DNA of 38,625 nucleotides, taken from assembly GCA_017420875.1 (NCBI GenBank), contig JAFQNW010000133.1, positions 1-38,625 on the forward strand, given 5' to 3'. Below the pieces are notes generated by a model that made no database searches, was not told the origin of the DNA, and saw nothing but the letters and a program-made list of their open reading frames with translations. Positions 8,550 to 17,266 of the stretch are shown here, in pieces. Position numbers and translations under genes: made by a program. The stretch is from Bacteroidaceae bacterium (GTDB lineage: Bacteria; Bacteroidota; Bacteroidia; Bacteroidales; Bacteroidaceae). Numbering within the stretch: the stretch's first letter is position 1; every line of letters begins with the position of its first letter.

Positions 8550-9735
8550 ACTTGATGATTTCCAGATTCTTGAAGATCTTGGTGAGTTTATCTACAGCTC
8601 GGTCTACTTGTTCTTTGGTGTGTGTAGCCATCAAAGCAAAACGGAGCAAAGTGTCTTGTGGAGCACATGCCGGTGGAATAACCGGATTGATGAACACGCC
8701 TTCGTCGAATGCCATCTTGGTAGACAAGAAGGTTTTTTCGGTGTCGCGAACGTAAAGCGGAATGATTGGACTTTCGGTCTCACCGATTTCGAAGCCGGCT
8801 TGACGGAAGCTTTCCAAAGCATAGTTGGTAATCTTCCACAAGTTTTCTTGACGTTCGGGTTCTTCCTGGAAGATGTGCAGTGCTTTCAATGCAGCAGCGG
8901 TAGAGGCCGGAGTGCTGGAAGCCTGGAAGATGTATGAGCGGCAAGTGTGGCGAACCCAGTTGATGGTGTCGCTATCAGCTGCTACGAATCCACCCAACGA
9001 TGCGAACGACTTCGAAAATGTACCCATGATTACATCTACCTGATCGGTTACGCCGAAATGGTTGCAGACACCGCGTCCCTGATGACCAAATACACCCATA
9101 CCGTGTGCTTCGTCCACCATGATGCTGGCGTTGTACTTCTCTTTCAACTTCACGATTTCGGGCAATGGAGCCAAATCGCCTTCCATGGAGAATACCCCAT
9201 CGACAATAATCAGCTTCACTGATTCCGGGTTACACTTCTGGAGTTCCTTTTCGAGGGCTGCCATGTCGTTGTGCTTATACTTCAGTTGGGTAGCGAAAGA
9301 AAGACGGCGTCCGTCTACGATGGATGCGTGGTCGCGGTCATCGCAGATGATGTAGTCCTTGCGGTCTACCAAAGTTGGGATGACACCTTCGTTTACGGTA
9401 AAACCGGTGGTGAACACGAGGCAGTCTTCTTTACCTAAAAAAGCGGCCAATTCTTTTTCCAATTGAATGTGGAGGTCGAGTGTACCGTTCAAGAAACGGG
9501 ATCCTGCACATCCGGTACCGTATTTGCGAGTAGCTTCGATGGCTGCTTCCACGATACGCTTGTCGTATGTCAAGCCCATATATGAATTGGAACCGAACAT
9601 CAACACTTTTTTTCCGTCCATCATTACTTCAGTATCCTGTGCACTGTCAATCTCGCGGAAGTAAGGATAGACACCCATAGCCATATATTGCTGTGGAATT
9701 CTGTACTTGCTGAATTTTTCTTGTAATAAACCCAT
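8548..9735 (-). CDS. spt: Serine palmitoyltransferase (sphingolipid synthesis)
   Basis: A 395-residue PLP-dependent alpha-oxoamine synthase. The expected reaction is condensation of L-serine with a fatty acyl-CoA to 3-ketosphinganine, the first step of Bacteroides sphingolipid and dihydroceramide synthesis. Visible features: TGCAGSRFLNG near 74-84, cofactor-stacking His136 (DRDHAS), Asp208/His211 in VDEAHGMG, and the Schiff-base Lys242 in GTFSKSFASLGG. The N-terminus (MGLLQEKFSKYRIPQQY) closely resembles the experimentally studied B. thetaiotaomicron SPT as I remember it. Homologous 2-amino-3-ketobutyrate CoA ligase is the main alternative, but that enzyme usually sits beside threonine dehydrogenase, which is absent here. 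The divergent neighbour is a lipid kinase. The leader can form alternative hairpins (9746-9780). Confidence 0.88.
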   Translation of the reverse strand: MGLLQEKFSKYRIPQQYMAMGVYPYFREIDSAQDTEVMMDGKKVLMFGSNSYMGLTYDKRIVEAAIEATRKYGTGCAGSRFLNGTLDLHIQLEKELAAFLGKEDCLVFTTGFTVNEGVIPTLVDRKDYIICDDRDHASIVDGRRLSFATQLKYKHNDMAALEKELQKCNPESVKLIIVDGVFSMEGDLAPLPEIVKLKEKYNASIMVDEAHGMGVFGHQGRGVCNHFGVTDQVDVIMGTFSKSFASLGGFVAADSDTINWVRHTCRSYIFQASSTPASTAAALKALHIFQEEPERQENLWKITNYALESFRQAGFEIGETESPIIPLYVRDTEKTFLSTKMAFDEGVFINPVIPPACAPQDTLLRFALMATHTKEQVDRAVDKLTKIFKNLEIIK

Positions 9736-9745
9736 ATTTAATAAG

Positions 9746-9780
9746 GTGTAAATAGACGTAAATCAATCAATGATTTACAC
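9746..9780 (-). other. Mutually exclusive hairpins in the spt 5' leader
   Basis: Two perfect 8-bp inverted repeats share one arm: GTGTAAAT (9746-9753) with ATTTACAC (9773-9780), and GTAAATCA (9758-9765) with TGATTTAC (9771-9778). They cannot both form. They lie between a TATATTTG -7-like element (9799-9806, minus strand) and the spt ATG at 9735. This could be a leader switch or an operator; function is inferred only from geometry. Confidence 0.45.
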
Positions 9781-9940
9781 AGTTTTTCAAATTGTGTGCA
9801 AATATACTAAAAAAGAAACTATCACGAGTCTATTTTATAAAAAAAATATTGAAACCTTGAAAACTTTGCCCTTTTTGAATGTTTATGACTAAAATATACT
9901 TAACTTTGTATCCTGATTGATACAACCCAATAATTAAAGT

Positions 9941-10987
9941 ATGACCGAAAAGAAAAGCATTGTTTTTATCGTGAACCCGAAATCGGGGACGCAAGGGAAA
10001 AAGGCCATCTTGAAATGGATTGATGAACGGATTGACCGGGCAGTCTATGATTATTCGATTGTAAATACGGAATATGCCGGCCATGCTACCCAACTGGCTG
10101 CAGCTGCCGCACGCGATGGTGTGAATGTGGTGGTAGCCATTGGTGGCGATGGAACCGTGAACGAAATAGCCCGTTCGCTGGTACACTCCCAAACTGTATT
10201 GGGTATCATTCCTTGTGGTTCGGGAAATGGATTGGCACGCCACTTACGTATTCCGATGGATCCTAAAGCAGCGATTGATTTGATAAACAAGGGGTATCAA
10301 TTGACGATTGATTACGGGAAAATCAATAACATTCCTTTCTTCTGTACTTGTGGCGTGGGTTTTGATGCCTTTGTCAGCCTGAAGTTTGCCGACTCCGGGA
10401 AACGGGGGCTCCTCACCTATCTGGAAAATACGCTTCATGAGAGTTTGAACTATCAGCCGGAAACTTATGAGATTGAAAACGATGAAGGTACGGTGAAATA
10501 TAAGGCATTCCTGATAGCTTGTGGCAATGCATCGCAGTATGGAAACAATGCATATATAACCCCACAGGCTTCGTTGACGGATGGCTTGATGGATATTACC
10601 ATCATGGAACCGTTTACGGTGCTGGATGTGCCGAGCTTGTCGTTCCAGCTATTCAACAAGACTATCGATCAGAACAACCGTATCAAGACCATGCGAGCCA
10701 AGAAAATCAAGATTCATCGCCAAAGCGATGGCGTGTTGCACTTTGATGGGGACCCACTGATGGCTGGGAAGGAGCTGGAAGTGGAAATTGTACCGCAAGG
10801 ATTGCATGTGATTGCATCGGATGACACTCCCAAGGTAAAGGAAGAGACTCCTACTTTCTTGCAACAGATTACGCATTATTTCACCGGTCTACACCTGAAA
10901 GGAGAAGAATTGTTGGCCAAACGCCAAAGTCATTTGTTCGAGTTGAACCATACGTTGTTGCGGAAGCTCTCGAAGAAAAGTGACTAG
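9941..10987 (+). CDS. Diacylglycerol/sphingosine-kinase-like lipid kinase (YegS/BmrU family)
   Basis: A 348-residue cytoplasmic or membrane-associated lipid kinase. The N-terminal catalytic domain carries the nucleotide-binding loop GGDGTVNE at 68-75 and PCGSGNGLARHL at 91-102. The C-terminal beta domain contains the conserved HFDGDPL, and a roughly 60-residue basic tail follows. The family transfers ATP phosphate to diacylglycerol, sphingoid bases, ceramide or other lipids; sequence alone does not give the substrate. It lies head-to-head with serine palmitoyltransferase (205 bp apart), which makes a sphingoid base or dihydroceramide a fair candidate. A TAACTTTG -7-like motif at 9901-9908 precedes it, with TTTG at 9874-9877 (spacing 23, long). 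Its stop is only 3 bp from the convergent trmN6 stop. Confidence 0.88.
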   Translation: MTEKKSIVFIVNPKSGTQGKKAILKWIDERIDRAVYDYSIVNTEYAGHATQLAAAAARDGVNVVVAIGGDGTVNEIARSLVHSQTVLGIIPCGSGNGLARHLRIPMDPKAAIDLINKGYQLTIDYGKINNIPFFCTCGVGFDAFVSLKFADSGKRGLLTYLENTLHESLNYQPETYEIENDEGTVKYKAFLIACGNASQYGNNAYITPQASLTDGLMDITIMEPFTVLDVPSLSFQLFNKTIDQNNRIKTMRAKKIKIHRQSDGVLHFDGDPLMAGKELEVEIVPQGLHVIASDDTPKVKEETPTFLQQITHYFTGLHLKGEELLAKRQSHLFELNHTLLRKLSKKSD

Positions 10988-10990
10988 TGA

Positions 10991-11698
10991 CTACATTTTC
11001 AAGTAAAAATCGCGGGTAAGGGCGATGTAATCTTCGCTGTATACGTGCCGCTCCAGTTCGATGACCAATTCGTCTTTGAAACAAATTTCTTCTGCTTTTT
11101 GGAATGCCAGCAAGGCCCGTTTGGGTGGAAGTCCCGGGCGGGTGATGACGTCCGTTTGGCGAGATGGATGCAGACCATATGTGGCTGCAATTCGGATGAT
11201 TTCGTCGGTTTGATCGGATGGAATGATGATGGAAAAACGACCTTCTGGATGGAGGATCTCAGCTACTTTTTTAAATAAATCACTGCTATCCAACGAATCT
11301 GTGTGTCTGGCGGTATTTCGTTGGCTGTCAGGTCCTTTTAAAGATTGGTTAAAGTAAGGTGGATTGGAGACAATGGTATCGAAAAGCCGGTTGCTTGAAA
11401 AGTTACAAACATCCTGCTGTCTTACTTCTATCCGATTTTTCCAAGGCGAGGCAGCGATGTTCTCTTTGGCTTGTTCTACTGCTGCTTCATCGATGTCGAT
11501 CGCTGTGATGTGTGCGGTGACGTTGCGTTGTGCCAACATCAAGGCGATGAGTCCGGTTCCGGTGCCGATGTCCAATATTTGTTGCGAGGAAGAAACGTCC
11601 GTCCATGCTCCCAGCAGTACTCCATCGGTACCTACTTTCATGGCACATCGGTCGTGGTATACGGTAAATCTCTTGAATTGGAAATAGGGGTTCGGCAT
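10991..11698 (-). CDS. trmN6: tRNA1(Val) A37 N6-methyltransferase, TrmN6/YfiC family
   Basis: A 235-residue Rossmann-fold SAM-dependent methyltransferase. The SAM loop DIGTGTG is at 43-49, an acidic residue follows strand 2 (AIDID, about 66-70), and the catalytic NPPY of N6-adenine methylases is at 112-115. The N-terminal FQFKRFTVYHDRCAMKVGTDGVLLGAW segment is typical of YfiC, which methylates A37 of tRNA-Val(UAC) in Escherichia coli. Length matches the family. The expected transcript leader consists almost wholly of a heptanucleotide array (11705-11795). The gene converges on the lipid kinase with 3 bp between stop codons. Confidence 0.88.
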   Translation of the reverse strand: MPNPYFQFKRFTVYHDRCAMKVGTDGVLLGAWTDVSSSQQILDIGTGTGLIALMLAQRNVTAHITAIDIDEAAVEQAKENIAASPWKNRIEVRQQDVCNFSSNRLFDTIVSNPPYFNQSLKGPDSQRNTARHTDSLDSSDLFKKVAEILHPEGRFSIIIPSDQTDEIIRIAATYGLHPSRQTDVITRPGLPPKRALLAFQKAEEICFKDELVIELERHVYSEDYIALTRDFYLKM

Positions 11699-11704
11699 TT
11701 TTTT

Positions 11705-11795
11705 GAGTTATGAGTTATGAATTATGAGTTATGAATTATGAGTTATGAGTTATGAGTTTTGAGTTATGAGTTATGAGTTATGAGTTATGAGTTAG
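11705..11795. repeat. Thirteen-copy GAGTTAT heptanucleotide tandem array
   Basis: Thirteen consecutive 7-bp units, 91 bp in all. Nine read GAGTTAT exactly; units 3 and 5 are GAATTAT, unit 8 is GAGTTTT and the last is GAGTTAG. The array begins six bases upstream of the trmN6 start codon and ends eight bases short of a TACTTTTG -7 element, so it fills the trmN6 5' untranslated region. Heptads do not keep reading frame, but here no coding sequence crosses them. Any effect would be on leader length or translation. Confidence 0.95.
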
Positions 11796-11802
11796 GATGT
11801 GA

Positions 11803-11810
11803 CAAAAGTA
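11803..11810 (-). promoter_or_regulatory. Likely -7 element of the trmN6 promoter
   Basis: TACTTTTG on the minus strand fits TAnnTTTG. No TTTG is seen 19-20 bp upstream, so the call rests on the -7 element and its position. It would place transcription start near the first base of the heptad array. Confidence 0.5.
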
Positions 11811-11905
11811 GTGATTAATCCTTAAATCTCTGTGTTTATTAGAATAATTTGACGTTCGTTGTCGTTTTGTACGGCTCGTTTTTTTCTTATTAAAGAAGGA
11901 ATGAT

Positions 11906-11913
11906 TAAATTTG
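11906..11913 (+). promoter_or_regulatory. Likely -7 element of the lon promoter
   Basis: TAAATTTG matches TAnnTTTG and lies 38 bp before the lon ATG. The region 19-20 bp upstream is a T run rather than TTTG. I see no CIRCE or other heat-shock operator. Confidence 0.5.
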
Positions 11914-11951
11914 CAACCCCGTTTGTGTAAACGGTTTTTAAATGAATTTTT

Positions 11952-14405
11952 ATGGACTCGAATAATCATGAAATAGCAATGTTGACGGAAATTCCGGTTG
12001 AGCCGGAAAACCTTCAATTTTTGGAATTGGACAAGGAAATGCCGGTAATGCCTCTGCGGAACCTGGTGATGTTTCCGTATGTAGTGATGCCGGTAACGAT
12101 AGGTAGACCCAGTACGCTGAAGTTGGTGAATGCGGCATACAAGAAGCATCAGCCGATTGTGTTGGTGTGCCAGAAAAGTGCGGAGGTAGACGACCCGGGT
12201 TACAAGGATTTGTATCATGTGGGGGTTGTTGCCAAGATTCTCCGTGTGTTTGAAATGCCGGGTGGAAATACCACTGCCATCATGCAGTCCAACGGTCCGA
12301 AAGTGAGATTGGAGAGTGTGACCCGTACCCGTCCGTATCTGAAGGGTATGGTTACGGTGCTGTCGGAAGAACCGGATGATGAAAGCACGGATGAATTCAA
12401 GGCCTTGATGGAAACTTGTAAAGAGTTGGCCAACAAATATGTGGAGGTATCGGACCGGATGGCTCCGGATACGGCTTTTGCCATTAAGAACCTGGATAAC
12501 GGAAGCATTTTGGTGAACTTTATCTGTTCCAATTTCTTGTTGCCGATTGATGAAAAGATTCAGATGCTGAAGTGCGACAACCTGAAGGACCGAATGTACC
12601 GGTTGATTCAGGTGTTGAACCGGGAGGTGCGATTGGCCGATATCAAACAGACCATTCAATTGCGTACCCGGGAGGATATAGACCGCCAACAGAGGGAATA
12701 TTTCTTGCAGCAGCAAATCAAGAACATTCAGGATGAATTAGGCGGTGGTCAAGAAAGCGAAATGGAAGAACTGCGTGCCAAAGGAGCTGCCAAGGACTGG
12801 AGCAAGGAAGTGGCGGATGTCTTTGAAAAGGAAGTCACTAAATTGGAACGCATCAATCCGCAATCGCCCGACTATAGTGTGCAGTTGACTTATCTGCAGA
12901 CCATGCTGGCTTTGCCTTGGGGAGTGTATACTGCCGATAACCTGAGCATACCCAATGCTGAAAAGACTTTGAACAAGGATCATTATGGACTGGAAAAGGT
13001 CAAGGAACGTATTCTGGAACATCTGGCTGTGTTGAAGCTGAAGGATGATATGAAATCGCCGATTATCTGTCTGTATGGTCCTCCGGGAGTGGGTAAAACC
13101 TCGTTGGGACGTTCCATTGCATCGGCTTTGAAACGTAAATATGTGCGGATGTCGTTGGGAGGTGTACACGATGAAGCGGAAATACGCGGTCATCGGAAGA
13201 CTTACATCGGTGCCATGCCTGGACGTATCATCAAGAGTCTGATTAAGGCGGAAGCTTCGAATCCGGTGATTATCCTGGACGAAATAGATAAGTTGGGTAG
13301 TGACCATCGTGGAGACCCAAGTTCGGCCATGCTGGAAGTGTTGGACCCTGAACAGAACCATTCGTTCCACGACAACTATCTGGATGTGGATTACGACTTG
13401 TCGAAGGTGATGTTCATTGCTACGGCCAATAATCTGGGAACCATCCCTCCTGCCCTGCTCGACCGTATGGAGTTGATTGAAGTGAGCGGATACATTACCG
13501 AAGAAAAGGTTGAGATTGCCCGTCGACACTTGATTCCGAAGGAATTGGAAAACAACGGGTTGAAGAAGGAGTTTGTGAAGTTCTCCAAGGCAGCCATTGA
13601 ATACATCGTGGAAAACTATACCCGTGAGAGCGGTGTCCGCGAGTTGGAAAAGAAAATCAATAAGGTGATGCGTAAGATTGCCTTGGCGTTTGCCCGTGAT
13701 GGAGAAGAACGGGTACATGACATCAAGCCGGCCGATGTACGCAATTATCTGGGTGTGCCGGAATACTCGCGTGACAAGTATCAGGGCAATGAATATGCCG
13801 GTGTGGTGACAGGTTTGGCCTGGACGGCTGTGGGAGGCGAGATTTTGTTTGTGGAAACCAGCTTGAGCAAGGGTAAAGGTGGTCGGTTGACACTGACCGG
13901 TAACCTGGGCGATGTGATGAAGGAGTCGGCCATGTTGGCCTTGGAATACATCAAGGCTCATCAATGTCTGTTGGATTTGTCGGAAGACTTGTTCGACCAT
14001 TGGAACATTCATATCCACGTCCCTGAAGGAGCCATTCCTAAGGATGGCCCGTCGGCCGGTATTACCATGGCAACAGCTTTGGCATCGGCTTTGACTCAAC
14101 GCAAGGTGAAACCAAACTTGGCGATGACCGGCGAAATCACCCTTCGGGGCAAGGTGTTGCCTGTAGGCGGTATCAAGGAAAAGATTCTGGCTGCCAAGCG
14201 TGCAGGTATCAAGGAAATCATTCTCTGTCAGGAAAACCGGAAAGACATTGAAGAGATCCAACCGGAATACTTGAAGGGACTGACTTTCCATTATGTGAAA
14301 GATATCAAGGAAGTGTTTGCCTTGGCGTTGACCGATGAAAAGGTGAACGGGGCGATAGATTTTTGTGCGGAACAACAGAAGAAAGAAGAAAAGAAGGAAT
14401 CATGA
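11952..14405 (+). CDS. lon: ATP-dependent protease Lon
   Basis: An 817-residue AAA+ serine protease that degrades misfolded and regulatory proteins in the cytoplasm. Domains in order: N-terminal substrate-binding LON domain (about 30-230), coiled-coil linker, AAA+ module with Walker A GPPGVGKT at 376-383 and Walker [10 protein letters not shown], and C-terminal peptidase. Catalytic Ser701 (PKDGPSAG) and Lys744 (GGIKEK) are 43 residues apart, as in Escherichia coli Lon (Ser679/Lys722). The protein is complete and ends in a Lys/Glu-rich tail. Its TGA overlaps the tgt ATG (ATGA), so it heads a lon-tgt-permease operon with translational coupling. Confidence 0.97.
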   Translation: MDSNNHEIAMLTEIPVEPENLQFLELDKEMPVMPLRNLVMFPYVVMPVTIGRPSTLKLVNAAYKKHQPIVLVCQKSAEVDDPGYKDLYHVGVVAKILRVFEMPGGNTTAIMQSNGPKVRLESVTRTRPYLKGMVTVLSEEPDDESTDEFKALMETCKELANKYVEVSDRMAPDTAFAIKNLDNGSILVNFICSNFLLPIDEKIQMLKCDNLKDRMYRLIQVLNREVRLADIKQTIQLRTREDIDRQQREYFLQQQIKNIQDELGGGQESEMEELRAKGAAKDWSKEVADVFEKEVTKLERINPQSPDYSVQLTYLQTMLALPWGVYTADNLSIPNAEKTLNKDHYGLEKVKERILEHLAVLKLKDDMKSPIICLYGPPGVGKTSLGRSIASALKRKYVRMSLGGVHDEAEIRGHRKTYIGAMPGRIIKSLIKAEASNPVIILDEIDKLGSDHRGDPSSAMLEVLDPEQNHSFHDNYLDVDYDLSKVMFIATANNLGTIPPALLDRMELIEVSGYITEEKVEIARRHLIPKELENNGLKKEFVKFSKAAIEYIVENYTRESGVRELEKKINKVMRKIALAFARDGEERVHDIKPADVRNYLGVPEYSRDKYQGNEYAGVVTGLAWTAVGGEILFVETSLSKGKGGRLTLTGNLGDVMKESAMLALEYIKAHQCLLDLSEDLFDHWNIHIHVPEGAIPKDGPSAGITMATALASALTQRKVKPNLAMTGEITLRGKVLPVGGIKEKILAAKRAGIKEIILCQENRKDIEEIQPEYLKGLTFHYVKDIKEVFALALTDEKVNGAIDFCAEQQKKEEKKES

Positions 14406-15532
14406 CATTTGAATTGCAATATACCGACCCGAAGACGAATGCACGTGCGGGATTGATTACTACCGATCATGGACAGATAGAAACGCCTATTTTCATGCCG
14501 GTGGGAACACTGGGTACCGTGAAGGGAGTGCATCTGCATGAACTAAAAGAGGATATCCAGGCACAGATTATTTTGGGAAATACGTATCATTTGTATTTGC
14601 GTCCGGGACTGGATGTGATTGAACAAGCCGGTGGATTGCATAAATTCAATGGGTTTGACCGACCGATGCTGACCGATAGCGGTGGATTTCAGGTGTTTTC
14701 GTTGTCCGGAATCCGCAAGATGCGGGAAGAAGGGGTGGAATTCCGTTCGCACATCGATGGATCGAAGCATCTGTTTACTCCTGAACGGGTGATGGATATT
14801 GAGCGGACCATCGGAGCGGACATCATGATGGCTTTCGATGAATGTACACCCGGCACGGCCGATTATGAATATGCGAAGAAGTCCATGCAACTGACCCATC
14901 GCTGGTTGGACCGTTGCCTGAAGCGTTTTAACGAAACAGAACCGAAATACGGCTATCATCAGTCGTTGTTCCCTATTGTGCAGGGATGTGTGTATCCGGA
15001 CTTGCGGAGACAATCGGCTGAGTTTATCGCTTCGAAAGGAGCTGAAGGGAATGCCATCGGTGGCTTGGCAGTAGGTGAACCGGCAGAGAAGATGTATGAA
15101 ATGATTGAGGTGGTGAACGAAATCCTGCCGAAGGACAAACCCCGTTATTTGATGGGTGTAGGTACGCCGGTGAATATTCTGGAAGGTATTGAACGCGGGG
15201 TGGATATGTTTGACTGTGTGATGCCTACCCGAAATGGGCGTAACGGGATGTTGTTTACGAAGAACGGTATCATGAATATGCGTAACAAGAAGTGGGAGTA
15301 CGACTTCTCTCCTATCGAGGAAGATGGAGCTTCGTATGTGGATACGATGTATAGCCGGGCTTATTTGCGTCATCTGTTCCATGCTCAGGAATTGTTGGCC
15401 TTGCAGATTGCCAGTATTCACAACCTGGCTTTCTATCTGTGGTTGGCCAAGGAAGCCCGTAAGCACATTATCGCCGGTGATTTCTCGACCTGGAAGCCAA
15501 TGATGGTGAAACGTTTGTCTACCCGATTATAA
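14402..15532 (+). CDS. tgt: tRNA-guanine transglycosylase (queuosine insertion), zinc cysteines missing
   Basis: A 376-residue TIM-barrel enzyme that exchanges G34 for a queuosine precursor in GUN-anticodon tRNAs. The start is the ATG at 14402, overlapping the lon stop; the in-frame ATG at 14363 lies inside lon. Conserved features: LTDSGGFQVFSLSGIRK with the general-base Asp, the GGLAVGEP loop, and DCVMPTRNGRNG with the nucleophilic Asp. The structural zinc site of bacterial Tgt (CxCxxC plus His) is degenerate: the aligned ligand positions are Gly309, Ser311 and Asp314, while His340 (SIHNLAFYL) is kept at the expected spacing of 26. The enzyme is otherwise intact, so I expect activity without zinc. 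It overlaps the permease start by one base (TAATG). Confidence 0.93.
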   Translation: MTFELQYTDPKTNARAGLITTDHGQIETPIFMPVGTLGTVKGVHLHELKEDIQAQIILGNTYHLYLRPGLDVIEQAGGLHKFNGFDRPMLTDSGGFQVFSLSGIRKMREEGVEFRSHIDGSKHLFTPERVMDIERTIGADIMMAFDECTPGTADYEYAKKSMQLTHRWLDRCLKRFNETEPKYGYHQSLFPIVQGCVYPDLRRQSAEFIASKGAEGNAIGGLAVGEPAEKMYEMIEVVNEILPKDKPRYLMGVGTPVNILEGIERGVDMFDCVMPTRNGRNGMLFTKNGIMNMRNKKWEYDFSPIEEDGASYVDTMYSRAYLRHLFHAQELLALQIASIHNLAFYLWLAKEARKHIIAGDFSTWKPMMVKRLSTRL

Positions 15533-16713
15533 TGAACAGGATGAAGAAGGGAATTCAACATATCAAAGATAGATACGCTGCGATGAAAGGGCGTTGTGCC
15601 GAGTTGTTCAAGAAATGGGAAATGGACAAGTGGGTACGACGTATCGACCGTTATATCATTGTGAAGTTCTTGGGGACCTATTTCTTTGCCATTGCTTTGA
15701 TTATCAGTATTGCGGTGGTGTTTGATATCAACGAGAACATTGACAAGTTCATTAATAACAAGGCTCCTGTCGAAGCCATTGTCTTTGATTATTACATGAA
15801 CTTCGTGCCTTATTTCTCGAACTTGTTCAGTCCGCTGTTTGTGTTCATTGCAGTGATTTTCTTTACGTCGAAGATGGCGGAAAATTCCGAAATCATTGCG
15901 ATGATGTCGACTGGGATGAGTTTCAAACGCTTGTTACGCCCTTACATGATTTCGGCTGCCATCATTGCGGTGCTGACTTATGGTTTAGGGGCCTATGTAA
16001 TTCCCAAAGGGAATGTGAAACGTCTGGATTTTGAAAATAAATACAAGGGTAAGAAGAGCTTGCAATATGTGCGGAATGTGCAGCTGGAGGTAGACAGTGG
16101 CGTGATAGCTTACATCGAGCGTTACGAGAACTACAACAAAACCGGGTATCGCTTTTCGTTGGACAAGTTTATCGACAAGAAACTGGTATCGCACCTGACT
16201 GCCCGGAGAATTGTATATGATACAACTGCCGTACACAAATGGTCCATCAAGGATTACATGATCAGAAGTATGGATGGCATGCGTGAAACCATTACCACGG
16301 GTACCTCCATGGACTCCATCATTCGCATGGAGCCGCAGGATTTCTTGATTGCCCGTGGACAGCAGCAGACCATGACCAGCAGTGAACTCCATGAGTATAT
16401 CGGCAAGCAGAAACAGCGTGGTTTTGCCAATATCAAAGAGTTCGAAATCGAATATCACCAGCGGATTGCCATGTCGTTTGCAGCCTTTATTCTGACGGTC
16501 ATCGGGGCTTCCCTCTCGTCGAGAAAGGTAAAGGGAGGTATGGGACTCTATTTAGGTATCGGACTAGCCTTGAGTTTCTCGTATATCTTGTTTCAGACGG
16601 TATCGTCCACGTTTGCCATCAACGGGAATACTTCGCCGATATTGGCTGTGTGGATGCCTAATATCTTGTATTCCTTTATTGCAGTCTATCTGTACCGAAA
16701 GGCTCCAAAATAA
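15532..16713 (+). CDS. LptF/LptG-family permease of the lipopolysaccharide exporter
   Basis: A 393-residue YjgP/YjgQ-family inner-membrane protein. After a basic amphipathic N-terminus it has three transmembrane helices (about 47-70, 95-118 and 138-165), a periplasmic beta-jellyroll domain (about 165-300) and three C-terminal helices (about 310-390). The family pairs with the LptB ATPase to extract LPS and pass it to LptC and LptA. Whether this is LptF or LptG cannot be decided by eye. The ATG at 15532 overlaps the tgt stop; an alternative in-frame ATG is at 15541. It is the last gene of the lon-tgt operon, closed by a bidirectional terminator. Confidence 0.9.
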   Translation: MNRMKKGIQHIKDRYAAMKGRCAELFKKWEMDKWVRRIDRYIIVKFLGTYFFAIALIISIAVVFDINENIDKFINNKAPVEAIVFDYYMNFVPYFSNLFSPLFVFIAVIFFTSKMAENSEIIAMMSTGMSFKRLLRPYMISAAIIAVLTYGLGAYVIPKGNVKRLDFENKYKGKKSLQYVRNVQLEVDSGVIAYIERYENYNKTGYRFSLDKFIDKKLVSHLTARRIVYDTTAVHKWSIKDYMIRSMDGMRETITTGTSMDSIIRMEPQDFLIARGQQQTMTSSELHEYIGKQKQRGFANIKEFEIEYHQRIAMSFAAFILTVIGASLSSRKVKGGMGLYLGIGLALSFSYILFQTVSSTFAINGNTSPILAVWMPNILYSFIAVYLYRKAPK

Positions 16714-16745
16714 AAAAGTGGGTGTATTGAGATACACCCACTTTT
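16714..16745. terminator. Bidirectional terminator between the permease gene and the TlpA-like gene
   Basis: A perfect 14-bp stem (16714-16727 with 16732-16745; GTGGGTGTAT/ATACACCCAC core) with a TGAG loop and A/T runs on both sides. It overlaps neither stop codon and serves both convergent genes. Confidence 0.9.
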
Positions 16746-16747
16746 TA

Positions 16748-17242
16748 TTAATTCATGTACGAGGCTAGTTGTGAAGCTTGAATGTCCTTGGCGATAATTA
16801 CACCCTTTTCGTTGAGTAGGTAATTCTTGAAACCTTTGTTCAAGCGATAGGCCTTGTATATTTCCGAATCGTTTCCATCCAATTCAACGAAGCAATTGGA
16901 AGTGGTTATCCGGTCCTTTTTGATGGTTTCATGGAAGATGGACTTGTATTCGTCGAAAGAAACCGAAACCATCTCTACATTCCCCGCTTTCTTGGCTGCA
17001 TAATCCAATGTGGCATTCTGCATTCTGGAAGTGGCGTCGTAGCTGGCCCAAAAACTAAGCAGTACATATTTGCCTCTTAAATCTTTTAAGTCGATTAACT
17101 GCTTTTCACCGCAAATCTTGAATTCCGGAGCTCTGTCTCCGATGGTAAGACCTTCTGTCGGTGTATCTTTTCCTACAAAAGAGAAGGAAAAGAAGGAAAT
17201 TGTTATCATTACAACAAAAAATCTGCTTACACTTTTAATCAT
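16748..17242 (-). CDS. Exported thioredoxin-fold (TlpA/AhpC-TSA-like) protein lacking the CXXC motif
   Basis: A 164-residue protein with an N-terminal hydrophobic segment (about 8-24) that acts as a signal peptide or anchor. The thioredoxin-like domain (about 31-164) begins with the peroxiredoxin/TlpA pattern GDRAPEF and continues with LKGKYV-like LRGKYVLLSFWAS. Where TlpA proteins have W-C-x-x-C, this one reads WASYDATSRM (66-74), so both redox cysteines are gone. Only Cys44 and Cys117 remain, neither in an active-site position. A thiol-disulfide role is therefore unlikely; it may bind a partner or be structural. It has its own promoter (17350-17381) and a structured leader of about 100 nt. 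Confidence 0.8.
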   Translation of the reverse strand: MIKSVSRFFVVMITISFFSFSFVGKDTPTEGLTIGDRAPEFKICGEKQLIDLKDLRGKYVLLSFWASYDATSRMQNATLDYAAKKAGNVEMVSVSFDEYKSIFHETIKKDRITTSNCFVELDGNDSEIYKAYRLNKGFKNYLLNEKGVIIAKDIQASQLASYMN

Positions 17243-17266
17243 GTAACTTGATTTTAGTTAATACTA

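Noticed and set aside
11705..11795. CRISPR array
   Set aside because: The 7-bp units are directly adjacent with no spacers; no cas genes nearby.
12738..14375. A long open frame of 545 codons antisense to lon (and a 312-codon one at 11778-12716)
   Set aside because: It is a codon-usage shadow of the strongly conserved lon gene; His/Gln/Arg-rich composition without any family resemblance.
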